Assembly (NCBI RefSeq): GCF_946478835.1
Contig: NZ_CAMLDV010000030.1
Location: 1 to 28,604, forward strand
Source: an uncultured Bdellovibrio sp.
GTDB taxonomy: Bacteria; Bdellovibrionota; Bdellovibrionia; Bdellovibrionales; Bdellovibrionaceae
DNA length: 28,604 nt
Direction of reading: 5' to 3'
In this document: piece by piece, positions 1-6,452 of the stretch
How the letters are laid out: each line of letters begins with the position of its first letter
Numbering within the stretch: the first letter of the stretch is position 1
Position numbers and translations under genes: made by a program
Notes under the pieces: generated by a model
What the model saw: only the letters and a program-made list of their open reading frames with translations
What the model was told of the DNA's origin: nothing
Databases searched by the model: none

Positions 1-1
1 A

Positions 2-406
2 GCGGAAGAAATTTTGCAAAACTTTTCTATGCATGAATACGGTGAAGTATCGAAGCTTGTGCACAAAGAAGTTCAAGACATCGCTTGGGGTGATGAAGTG
101 GACATGGGAACAACATCCGCGAATTCTGCAAATGCCATGTCGGAATTCATGATTTCTCAATCCGAAGAAAGTCTCGAGAATTACGATGATACAGATCCGG
201 AAGCCGCAAAAATCAAAGCGCAAATCCAAAAGGTTAAAAAAGAATGGCCTGGAGTGATCCGCATTCTTGCCAAAGCCGGCGCACAGTTTGGCTACACTGG
301 AAACGGACCGGGATACTGTGGCGTTACGTTTGCAACTTTGCTAGTTATCGACACGACAACCGGCACAGTTTACCAAATCTATCTTTCACAAAGCGGTGAA
401 TGTTAA
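2..406 (+). CDS. Unknown protein, 5' end cut by window edge
   Basis: The reading frame is open from base 2 to the TAA at 406, so the gene probably begins before the window. An internal ATG at 29 could be a start but has no Shine-Dalgarno in front of it. The visible part of about 134 residues has an acidic, helical first half and a C-terminal Gly/Thr-rich stretch (GYTGNGPGYCGVTF, then TTTGTVYQIYLS) that looks like beta structure, with one Cys there and one as the last residue. I recognise no family. It lies upstream of a lipoprotein gene on the same strand. Reality of the gene is likely from length and codon use; its function is unknown. Confidence 0.6.
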   Translation, partial: AEEILQNFSMHEYGEVSKLVHKEVQDIAWGDEVDMGTTSANSANAMSEFMISQSEESLENYDDTDPEAAKIKAQIQKVKKEWPGVIRILAKAGAQFGYTGNGPGYCGVTFATLLVIDTTTGTVYQIYLSQSGEC

Positions 407-418
407 TTAGGAATCTAA

Positions 419-446
419 GGACCAAGTCGAAGAGACGGCTTGGTCC
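419..446 (+). terminator. Hairpin after first gene, possible weak terminator
   Basis: An 8-bp perfect stem (GGACCAAG at 419-426 with CTTGGTCC at 439-446) extends by one G-U and one C-G pair around an 8-base loop. It sits 13 bases after the first stop codon. No U-tract follows, so it may be an attenuator or an RNA-stabilising hairpin rather than a true intrinsic terminator. Confidence 0.4.
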
Positions 447-499
447 AACTCTCTAGACATCTTAATCAAAAATTCGTATCCTCTTTCGAGGAGTTCATC

Positions 500-1228
500 A
501 TGATTAAGAACATTTCGCTCTTCCTTCTTCCATCTCTACTTATCAGCTGCGCAACAAAACCTATCGAGCAAAGTAAATTGCAACAGCTCAATAACGTCGG
601 TGTAGTTTCTGTCTTAGATGATCAAGCCGTGGTCAAATACACAGGCACAACAACATTTTCAAATAAAGAGTACGCTGCAAACACGGCAGCTTGGTCTTTG
701 AACAAAATTATTGTCGATGAAATCCGTGCAGAACTAAAAAGCCAGAACAAAACTTCTTTGGATGTGAACCTTGATACACAAAAAATCAATCAGGGTAAAA
801 AAGAAGCTATGAGCCTTAAAAACATCTACTTGGGAAATCGCTACCAAGGCATTCAACAGTACGTTCTTGATGAAGCCGCGAAACAAGGTGCCAAGTATGT
901 TTTTGTTGTGCACCCGACTTTGAATGAAAACTTCCCTGTGCACAAAGCCGGCTATGGATTTTTATGCCAAGCTCCCGTCGGAACCAAAGGAGAGCTTGAA
1001 GCTTACTTCCTGATTGGCGCTGAGCTATGGAACGTGCAAACGAAAAAAATTGAAGCCCAAGCGACGGTGACTCCGCAACTTGTTACTGTTAAAACGGGAA
1101 AAACTTGTGCGGAAGCCGCGAAGATGACTCCCGATAAATTGGCAAGTCTCTATAAAGATCAAATCGTTTCCCTTGCTAAAAAATCTGCTGACTTGATTAT
1201 GGTCGGAACCGGTATCACCAAAAAATAA
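500..1228 (+). CDS. Lipoprotein of unknown function
   Basis: A 242-residue protein. The frame is open further upstream, but the ATG at 500 is chosen because GAGGAG lies just before it and because it gives a clean lipoprotein signal: Lys3, a hydrophobic core and the lipobox L14-I15-S16-C17. The mature protein should be anchored by lipid at Cys17 and sit in the periplasm or at the outer membrane. The body is a mixed alpha/beta sequence with the stretch AKYVFVVHPTLNE and two later Cys residues (in GFLCQAP and KTCAEAA) that could form a disulfide. I do not recognise the family. The DUF1697 gene follows after 29 bases, so the two may be co-transcribed. Confidence 0.8.
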   Translation: MIKNISLFLLPSLLISCATKPIEQSKLQQLNNVGVVSVLDDQAVVKYTGTTTFSNKEYAANTAAWSLNKIIVDEIRAELKSQNKTSLDVNLDTQKINQGKKEAMSLKNIYLGNRYQGIQQYVLDEAAKQGAKYVFVVHPTLNENFPVHKAGYGFLCQAPVGTKGELEAYFLIGAELWNVQTKKIEAQATVTPQLVTVKTGKTCAEAAKMTPDKLASLYKDQIVSLAKKSADLIMVGTGITKK

Positions 1229-1257
1229 AAGCTGCGCAGCTAGGAGACAACGAGACA

Positions 1258-1773
1258 ATGCCCAGATATATCGCTTTTCTTCGCGGTGTCAGCCCACTCA
1301 ATGCCAAGATGCCCGAAGTGAAGCTCTGTTTTGAAAAGATGGGTTTCACTAACGTGGTGACCGTGCTCTCAAGTGGAAATGTCGTTTTTGATGCAAAGAA
1401 AACATCTCAAAAAATTTTAGAAAAACAAATCGAAGATGGGCTTGCGAAATATTCAAAGCGTTCCTTCCCGACAATTGTAAGGGCGCAAGAAGATCTGCGC
1501 GATTGGTTGGATTCAGATCCTTTTCGAGAAGAAAAATCTAACTCGAAAGCAAAGCGTGTGGTGACTTTTCTAAAAGAAAATCCCACGGTGAAACCAAATC
1601 TTCCTATCAAAAAAGATGGCGCCGCGATCCTTAAAATTGAAGGCACTATGGTCTGCTCAACTTATCTGCCGCATCCAAAGGGACCGGCCTTCATGGTTCT
1701 ACTCGAAAAGACATTCGGAAAATCAATTACAACTAGAACCTTGGACACTCTTAAAAAAGTGATTCAGAAATAA
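1258..1773 (+). CDS. DUF1697 family protein
   Basis: A 171-residue cytoplasmic protein. The N-terminus (RYIAFLRGVSPLNAKMPEVK, then FTNVVTVLSSGNVVFD) is the typical start of DUF1697 proteins, which usually read xALLRGINVGG...MxxLxxxxxxxGFxxVxTYxxSGNVxF. The length suits the family, which has no settled biochemical role. There is no signal peptide or membrane segment. AGGAG at 1242 is rather far from the ATG, with a second GAG nearer. It converges with the sigma-factor operon on the other strand, 15 bases beyond its stop. Confidence 0.85.
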   Translation: MPRYIAFLRGVSPLNAKMPEVKLCFEKMGFTNVVTVLSSGNVVFDAKKTSQKILEKQIEDGLAKYSKRSFPTIVRAQEDLRDWLDSDPFREEKSNSKAKRVVTFLKENPTVKPNLPIKKDGAAILKIEGTMVCSTYLPHPKGPAFMVLLEKTFGKSITTRTLDTLKKVIQK

Positions 1774-1788
1774 GACGCGCTAACGAAA

Positions 1789-2271
1789 CTATTTTTCTTC
1801 AATCAACTTCGGTTGTGGCAATGAGGGCTTCGGTCCTTTTTGTGTTTCTGGATTCGCCAGCATTGTTTTGATTCTGTTAGTGAGGTCTTGCTTGATCTGC
1901 AGGTACTGAACCATTCGCTGTGCACCTAAAAGAGGCTTCAACTTATCAAACTCTTCCTCACTCAAGCGTCCATAGTTTTGCAAAGCTTTGCGGTAGTGAC
2001 CCAACTCTTCTTCTTTAGCTTTGGCCGTGTCAGCTTTGCTCATTTTTTCGATAGACGCCTGAAGGGATTGATTCAGTTCAGACTTTTTCTTGTTCAGCCC
2101 CTGCACGATGTCGGTGAACTTCTTTTCTTCCACAGGTGTGAGCTTTAACTCATCACTCATTTTCCAGATAAGAAGTTCTTCCAACTGATTGCGTTTTTCC
2201 GCAGCGGAAGCCACGAAAGAGAACGTCCCCGCAAGGACGATTAAAATTAGACTTAAAAATAATCCGCGCAC
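1789..2271 (-). CDS. Spy/CpxP-like periplasmic protein, third gene of ECF sigma operon
   Basis: A 160-residue exported protein starting with GTG. The signal peptide is visible (MRGLFLSLILIVLAGTFSFVASA, probable cut after ASA). The mature part is almost all helix and charged, with an LTPVEEKKF segment near residue 45 followed by long helices and a Pro/Lys tail. That is the layout of Spy/CpxP/CnrX-type periplasmic sensors and chaperones, which bind misfolded protein or metal. It follows an ECF sigma factor and an anti-sigma candidate, which parallels CnrH-CnrY-CnrX; a sensing role is inferred from that context. It lacks the His/Cys/Met-rich tail of the metal sensors, so envelope stress is at least as likely as metal. 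Confidence 0.7.
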   Translation of the reverse strand: MRGLFLSLILIVLAGTFSFVASAAEKRNQLEELLIWKMSDELKLTPVEEKKFTDIVQGLNKKKSELNQSLQASIEKMSKADTAKAKEEELGHYRKALQNYGRLSEEEFDKLKPLLGAQRMVQYLQIKQDLTNRIKTMLANPETQKGPKPSLPQPKLIEEK

Positions 2272-2277
2272 GTCAAC

Positions 2278-2294
2278 TCACCCGAAAAGGGTGA
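2278..2294 (-). promoter_or_regulatory. Hairpin covering the ribosome site of the Spy-like gene
   Basis: On the minus strand TCACCC and GGGTGA (6 bp, 5-base loop) lie between the anti-sigma stop codon and the GTG start at 2271. The purine-rich GGGTGAG that would serve as Shine-Dalgarno is the downstream arm of this hairpin. Translation of the third gene may therefore depend on opening of the hairpin, for example by ribosomes finishing the anti-sigma gene. Confidence 0.4.
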
Positions 2295-2295
2295 A

Positions 2296-2775
2296 TTAGC
2301 GTCCGCTTTCACCCATGATTTTATTGAATTTTGCTACAGATAAATTTTCGAATGATTCGCTAGCTACGTCCATAAAAAAGTCAGATTCGCTCTGCGTGCT
2401 GATTAAAGTCTGGGATAGGTCCTCTGGGGACAGAAGTGCTTGCGCCACAATACGCTCGTGACCGTCACTCAATAAACCCACGCGTTGCATAGACTGGTTT
2501 ACTTTTGACACCTGACTCAACAACAAGGCTGAGAACAGAAACAAAGACATCACACCGCCTGCCGGATAAAGCCATCCTCGCCAGTGAGCGCGCAAAACAT
2601 TTCTGGGGGTCATGAGGATGGGAGCCGGAGCAATTTCGGTTTGCTCAACCTCGGCCATGATCTTGTCGTGCAGACGATCGAAGAAATCTTCGCTCATCGG
2701 GAGTTCAAGATCATCGCTGGCTTTCAGCCCTTTGCGCACTTTATCCATACGATCCATCGGTTCGATACGGTCCAT
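2296..2775 (-). CDS. Probable anti-sigma factor, single membrane segment
   Basis: A 159-residue protein encoded 4 bases after the ECF sigma gene. The ATG at 2775 is preferred over an upstream TTG at 2799 because the sigma gene's last codons supply a GAGGGA ribosome site 7 bases before it. Residues 1-65 are charged and cytoplasmic, with a helix (MSEDFFDRLHDKIMAEVE) of the kind that clamps sigma factors. Residues about 69-88 are a single transmembrane helix (LYPAGGVMSLFLFSALLLS), and the rest is a Ser/Glu-rich periplasmic tail. There is no zinc-binding HxxxCxxC motif, so it is not a ZAS-type anti-sigma. The call rests mainly on position and topology. Confidence 0.65.
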   Translation of the reverse strand: MDRIEPMDRMDKVRKGLKASDDLELPMSEDFFDRLHDKIMAEVEQTEIAPAPILMTPRNVLRAHWRGWLYPAGGVMSLFLFSALLLSQVSKVNQSMQRVGLLSDGHERIVAQALLSPEDLSQTLISTQSESDFFMDVASESFENLSVAKFNKIMGESGR

Positions 2776-2779
2776 TGAT

Positions 2780-3400
2780 TTATCCCTCTGCTTCCGCAAA
2801 TCTTTGGTTTACTTCCATAAAGAAACCACCAACTTCCTCCGTCCAGTTTTTGAGCTCGGAACTTTGCTCAAAAGTTTGACGAAGCTTCATGAGAGCGTGG
2901 CGGTAGTTCGCCTTCGCTGTGTCGTATGGACACTGCATGATATCGGCAATTTCGTTAAAGCTGAGGTCTTCGTAAACACGAAGTACCAACGCTGTTTTTT
3001 GTTTAAACGGCAATTTCTCCACTTCACTGTGAAGGATATCTGCCACCGCCGTATGAACTAATGTGTTCTCAGCTTCGGCATCCACCGCTAACTGCACATC
3101 GTCGATATCGACGGTGTCACGCTTTGACTCGCGGATTTTGTTCCTCGCAGTATTCACTGCAATTTGGAACAACCAGCTTTTGAAAGAAGCTCTGCCCTCA
3201 AAAGAGTTCAGCTTCTCGTAAGCTTTGATGAACGCTTCTTGCGTCACATCTTCCGCTGTGTCCATGTCCTTCACAAACCTCAAACTCAACCGCAGCACAC
3301 TTCTTTGATGTCGTTTCACGAGTTCGGAAAAAGAACGCCTGTCACCAGACTTTACTTTTTCAACCAGTTCAAGATCCGTCACTACTAGATCTCTCTCCAT
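2780..3400 (-). CDS. ECF (RpoE-like) RNA polymerase sigma factor
   Basis: A 206-residue ECF sigma factor. Region 2 is clear: FSELVKRHQRSVLRLSLRFV, then the DxxDVTQEAFIKAYEKL core and FKSWLFQIAVNTARNKIRE at about residues 24-93. After a short acidic linker, region 4 follows (LPFKQKTALVLRVYEDLSFNEIADIM, then TAKANYRHALMKLR), which reads the -35 element. A roughly 30-residue tail comes after region 4. It heads a three-gene operon with a membrane anti-sigma candidate and a Spy-like protein, so it is probably held inactive until an envelope signal arrives. No strong Shine-Dalgarno precedes the ATG. I looked for an ECF-type self-promoter upstream and could not defend one. Confidence 0.92.
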   Translation of the reverse strand: MERDLVVTDLELVEKVKSGDRRSFSELVKRHQRSVLRLSLRFVKDMDTAEDVTQEAFIKAYEKLNSFEGRASFKSWLFQIAVNTARNKIRESKRDTVDIDDVQLAVDAEAENTLVHTAVADILHSEVEKLPFKQKTALVLRVYEDLSFNEIADIMQCPYDTAKANYRHALMKLRQTFEQSSELKNWTEEVGGFFMEVNQRFAEAEG

Positions 3401-3727
3401 AATATGACTCGTTTCTGTCTAAATTCGGTTAACGTTCTGAATTTTTTTCCCAGAAAGGCCATTTCGCCCCCCTCAGCTCCCGGTAAATTCGCCCCCAAAC
3501 CCGCGGTGCCTACAGTGTTTCATTAATGCAACGATGATGCCGAAGGAGGCATAGTCAAAGTGGCCCTAAATATATGAAATATCTTAGGAATTACGCATTT
3601 TGTTATGACACGTATTAGCATTTCTTATGACCCCAGATGAAGGTCCTGGAGCATTGTGGGCCTAGAAAGATTACGAAAACCGCGCCCGAATATTTTGTCT
3701 ATATATGTAATCTGCTAAAACCCTCTC
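3401..3727. other. 327-base intergenic region between divergent genes
   Basis: This stretch must hold the promoters of the sigma operon (leftward) and of the peptidase gene (rightward). Visible items are a C-rich patch around 3465-3500, a small ATGCC/GGCAT hairpin near 3536-3551, and an A/T-rich block (TATTTTGTCTATATATGTAA) at 3691-3710 close to the peptidase start. No ORF with a credible start and no tRNA-like fold is seen. A small RNA cannot be ruled out by eye. Confidence 0.5.
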
Positions 3728-4513
3728 ATGACAAAAACCTGGGGCCTTTTCTTTTCCGTCTTATTATATGGAGTTCTTTCTTTCGCCGTTGTTCTTCCGG
3801 CAGAGAACGACCTCCCCGCTTTAATGCTCAATCAAAACGACAGCCTTTTCTTTGAACGAGGTGTGGCTCCCGGAAAATCTGACAGTTCCTTGTGCGGGCC
3901 TACCAGTGCTGTGAATTGGTTGCAGCTTAAATCGCTTCAACAGCCCTACAGCAAAGAGCATCTGGTGGAGTTAGTGCGTGAGGTAGGCGACGATCTTCGC
4001 GCAAAGCACATCGATATCAATCAAGGCCTTGTCGAACCGGATCTTGTGGCATTTTTAAAAACTCTGAACGGCAAGCTGGGAATCAAACAGGATTATGTCA
4101 TTAAAGGCCGCTATGGTTCCGGTGTTACAATTCAAGAAGACGACATCTGGAGTCCTGCCGTGCAAATCCTGATGTTGAACTTCCGCGAAATTCCAAGGCC
4201 GCCAGAGCCAGGATTGCGTCCTGGAAGACCGGGAAGAAATATTCCACTGCCGGATGATTTGATGGATCGTCCTTTGGTGCGCGGAAATCATTTTGTTTTG
4301 AAAGTCTTTGCGGATCGCGACAATAAACTTTTAGGAGTGATTGATCCTGAAAATCCAAATCGTTTTTCTTTGGTGCGCGTGAACTTCGTGACATCCCTCA
4401 CGGATACAACACCAGTGATTCAATTAAAGCCCGCAACACGGCAGGATCTTTCTGCGTTTGCTTTTGGTGTGCCTCTGTCTTGGAGTCTAATTTCTATCGT
4501 TGAGGAAAAATAA
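3728..4513 (+). CDS. Secreted C39-like (papain-fold) cysteine peptidase
   Basis: A 261-residue exported protein. Residues 1-25 are a signal peptide (Lys3, hydrophobic 5-23, PA near the cut). The mature part has the ordered signature of C39-type papain-fold enzymes: the nucleophile Cys56 in LCGPTSAVNWL, His188 in GNHFVLK and Asp206 in GVIDPENP. In between is a Pro/Arg-rich loop (about residues 153-178, REIPRPPEPGLRPGRPGR) that I would not expect in the core fold. No ABC transporter is nearby, so it is unlikely to be a bacteriocin-leader peptidase; a free periplasmic or secreted hydrolase is more likely. No Shine-Dalgarno is seen before the ATG. It stands alone, with its stop codon inside the U-tract of the neighbour's terminator. 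Confidence 0.65.
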   Translation: MTKTWGLFFSVLLYGVLSFAVVLPAENDLPALMLNQNDSLFFERGVAPGKSDSSLCGPTSAVNWLQLKSLQQPYSKEHLVELVREVGDDLRAKHIDINQGLVEPDLVAFLKTLNGKLGIKQDYVIKGRYGSGVTIQEDDIWSPAVQILMLNFREIPRPPEPGLRPGRPGRNIPLPDDLMDRPLVRGNHFVLKVFADRDNKLLGVIDPENPNRFSLVRVNFVTSLTDTTPVIQLKPATRQDLSAFAFGVPLSWSLISIVEEK

Positions 4514-4539
4514 AAGCCCAAGATTGAATTCTTGGGCTT
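4514..4539 (-). terminator. Intrinsic terminator of the TraT gene
   Basis: A 10-bp perfect stem (AAGCCCAAGA at 4514-4523 with TCTTGGGCTT at 4530-4539) has a 6-base loop. Read leftward it is followed by a U-rich run (TTATTTTTCC), so it ends the traT transcript. The run overlaps the last codons and the stop of the peptidase gene on the other strand. It may also stop that transcript, though it has no clear U-tract rightward. Confidence 0.85.
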
Positions 4540-4553
4540 GAGTTCAAATTTTC

Positions 4554-5294
4554 TTAGAAAATTCCAGAGATACTTTGCACCAACGCTCGTTTTAATTCCG
4601 GCGCCGCCTGCGCAAATTCTAGATTCACTTTATTAGCTGAACTCAAGATCCGTGTTTGATAAATCTTCCACTCGGATTTTTCAGAATAACTCGAAAACGT
4701 ACCTCCGCTAGTACCTGATTCATTGTAGTGCAGAGTTGTATTCTGCGCTTTGCCTTTTCCTGACAGACGTTCTTTGATTTGCACATCTGTAATGACGCTA
4801 AAGTGAACGTCTTTAACAAGAGAATCTGCGACTACGGAAGCAATACCTCCTAAGATGCCGGCACCGACCATTGCTTTGTCACTTCCACCAGCAACGTAGG
4901 CCGCACCCGCCCCCAAAGCGACACCGTCCGCGCCATAACCTTTATACATCGCTGCTTCGGCCGCGTTAGGATCGGCTTTACCTACCTGCAAGACGTTTAC
5001 TTGTAGAACAAAAGCCGCTTGATTCATTTTTGAAACCACTTTAAAGCCTTTAGACTGCAAAGCATTGCGCATTTCATCTGAGATTTGGAACTCAGACTTA
5101 TCAGAGGTATTTTTCACCACAACATAAATAGTTTTTCTTTTTTCTTCATCGATCGGATCAAGAAAGAGCGTTGCGCTCATTTTCGTCTGAACATCTAAGT
5201 TCTTTTTTGACAAGGCCACTTGTGTGGCCGCACAACCAGAAAGCATGTAAAGCGCGGAAAGAGCAAGGATTGATTTGATAACGGTTTGATTCAT
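4554..5294 (-). CDS. traT: TraT-family outer membrane lipoprotein
   Basis: A 246-residue lipoprotein with the lipobox L18-S19-G20-C21 and a GGAGGTG ribosome site before the ATG. It follows the plasmid F TraT protein over its whole length as I remember it: LSKKNLDVQTKMSATLFLDP near the N-terminus, a VVVKNTSDKS segment, the Gly/Ala-rich hydrophobic middle (GADGVALGAGAAYVAGG and AMVGAGILGGIASVVADSLV), VITDVQIKER, and a C-terminal block with SSANKVNLEF. TraT oligomers in the outer membrane cause surface exclusion in conjugation and resistance to complement. No conjugation gene is nearby, so here it is a chromosomal member with an unknown job, possibly a cell-surface barrier. Confidence 0.9.
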   Translation of the reverse strand: MNQTVIKSILALSALYMLSGCAATQVALSKKNLDVQTKMSATLFLDPIDEEKRKTIYVVVKNTSDKSEFQISDEMRNALQSKGFKVVSKMNQAAFVLQVNVLQVGKADPNAAEAAMYKGYGADGVALGAGAAYVAGGSDKAMVGAGILGGIASVVADSLVKDVHFSVITDVQIKERLSGKGKAQNTTLHYNESGTSGGTFSSYSEKSEWKIYQTRILSSANKVNLEFAQAAPELKRALVQSISGIF

Positions 5295-5430
5295 GATTCA
5301 CCTCCATTTGGTTGCTGGGAGGATATTCAAAGAAAAGGCCGAGATATTTTGCTTTTAAACTGAGTTAAAATTGAGATCGGGAATATTTGTCTTAAGAAAA
5401 AGACCTTAATTCTAAAACCTTAGACAAATA

Positions 5431-5457
5431 AAAAAGGCCGTTTTTCACGGCCTTTTT
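5431..5457 (-). terminator. Intrinsic terminator of the dgcB operon
   Basis: A 10-bp perfect stem (AAAAAGGCCG at 5431-5440 with CGGCCTTTTT at 5448-5457) has a 7-base loop. Both sides end in A/T runs, so it could work in both directions. Read leftward it lies 25 bases past the dgcB stop and is followed by TTTATTTG. No gene reads into it from the left. Confidence 0.88.
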
Positions 5458-5482
5458 TAATTTTCAATTAAATGCTTCTATC

Positions 5483-6415
5483 TTACTGAGCCACCGTCAC
5501 GCGGTTGCGGCCGCCTTGTTTGGATTGATACAAAGCTTTATCGGCACGGTCATAGATTTGATTCCATTCCGTTTCATTCGGAAGTTTTGTCGCCACTCCC
5601 ACGGAAATCGTCACAGGAATTTTTTTACCTTCAAATACAAACTCATGCGCTTCAATCGTTTGACGAATACGCTCACCGACTTCACCGGCTGTTTTTAAAG
5701 ACGAACCTGAGAGAAGAAGAACGAATTCCTCCCCGCCGTAACGGGCAAAGAAGTCATTCGAACGAATCAATTTCGTGATCACGATACGGCAAAGCTCTTT
5801 CAACACATGGTCACCGCCCGGGTGGCCGTAGTTGTCGTTGATCTTTTTAAAGTGATCGATATCGAAAGTAACAAGGCTCAGAGGTTCATTCAAAACCTCG
5901 GCACGCTTCATCGCCTCAGGGCCTTTTTCAATCAAAGCCCCTTTAGAGTGAGCCCCCGTCAAAGCGTCTTTTTGTGCACGCTCGTACATCGCCGCATTCG
6001 TCATCGCTTCGATACTTCCTTTTTCAAGGAATTTGAAAATAACGTTGCCTGTTTTGATTTGATCGTTGTTTTTTAATAAGCAAGAAGCGAGTGGCGGGAT
6101 GACTTGGCCATTCACGATCGTCTTATTCGTTGAACCCAAATCGATCACCGACACTTCACTGCCGTTCACTGCGAATTTTGCATGCGAGCGACTCAAACTT
6201 TTATCATCGATATAAACTTGGCTTTCCACAGAGCGACCAATCACGATGTCGTTGGCCGTAATAGGATACTGTTTACCCACATAACCTGGAGGACCGATCA
6301 AAACAACGATTGCCGGAGGAACTTCATCAGCCTCTTTCAGACGTCCTTTGAACGTATCACTAGCGACTATACTGGTTTTTTCTAAATTGTCGGAGTTGTC
6401 ATCGTTGTGAGCCAT
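5483..6415 (-). CDS. dgcB: FHA-GGDEF diguanylate cyclase, DgcB-like
   Basis: A 310-residue cytoplasmic enzyme making cyclic di-GMP from two GTP. The FHA domain spans about residues 35-130 (GR at 60-61, SRSH at 75-78, STNKTIVNG at 95-103). The GGDEF domain spans about 145-305, with active-site GGEEF at 227-231 and the inhibitory RxxD site (RSND, 218-221) five residues before it. A GTG at 6439 is in frame, but the ATG at 6415 is chosen because a good promoter ends 7 bases before it. From that ATG the N-terminal tail puts Thr14 in LEKTSIV. In B. bacteriovorus, DgcB is needed for prey invasion and, as I recall, its FHA domain binds its own phosphorylated N-terminal tail at Thr14. It is the last gene of a four-gene minus-strand run. 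Confidence 0.93.
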   Translation of the reverse strand: MAHNDDNSDNLEKTSIVASDTFKGRLKEADEVPPAIVVLIGPPGYVGKQYPITANDIVIGRSVESQVYIDDKSLSRSHAKFAVNGSEVSVIDLGSTNKTIVNGQVIPPLASCLLKNNDQIKTGNVIFKFLEKGSIEAMTNAAMYERAQKDALTGAHSKGALIEKGPEAMKRAEVLNEPLSLVTFDIDHFKKINDNYGHPGGDHVLKELCRIVITKLIRSNDFFARYGGEEFVLLLSGSSLKTAGEVGERIRQTIEAHEFVFEGKKIPVTISVGVATKLPNETEWNQIYDRADKALYQSKQGGRNRVTVAQ

Positions 6416-6422
6416 ACAAAAA

Positions 6423-6452
6423 AGTATACGGCTTCCCACCGACGAATGACAA
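6423..6452 (-). promoter_or_regulatory. dgcB promoter, placed for a leaderless mRNA
   Basis: Read leftward: TTGTCA (6452-6447), an 18-base spacer, then TATACT (6428-6423), each one mismatch from the sigma-70 consensus. Only 7 bases separate the -10 box from the ATG at 6415, so transcription should begin at or within a base or two of the start codon. The -35 box begins directly after the pgi stop codon. No Shine-Dalgarno lies before the ATG. Confidence 0.7.

Noticed and set aside
1230..1241. 12-bp palindrome AGCTGCGCAGCT in the gap before the DUF1697 gene
   Set aside because: It is short, has no loop and no U-tract, and lies in a 29-base gap between probable operon partners; likely chance.
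2612..3061. Plus-strand ORF of about 149 codons across the sigma and anti-sigma genes
   Set aside because: It runs antisense to two well-supported genes, is rich in Ser/Leu/Arg of the kind seen in shadow frames, and has no ribosome site.
3401..3450. ECF-type self-promoter upstream of the sigma gene (GAACGTT on the minus strand)
   Set aside because: A GAAC-like -35 is present but no -10 element sits at 16-17 bases, so I could not support it.
3637..3855. Plus-strand ORF of about 72 codons before and into the peptidase gene
   Set aside because: It overlaps the signal-peptide region in another frame and has no motif or start signal.
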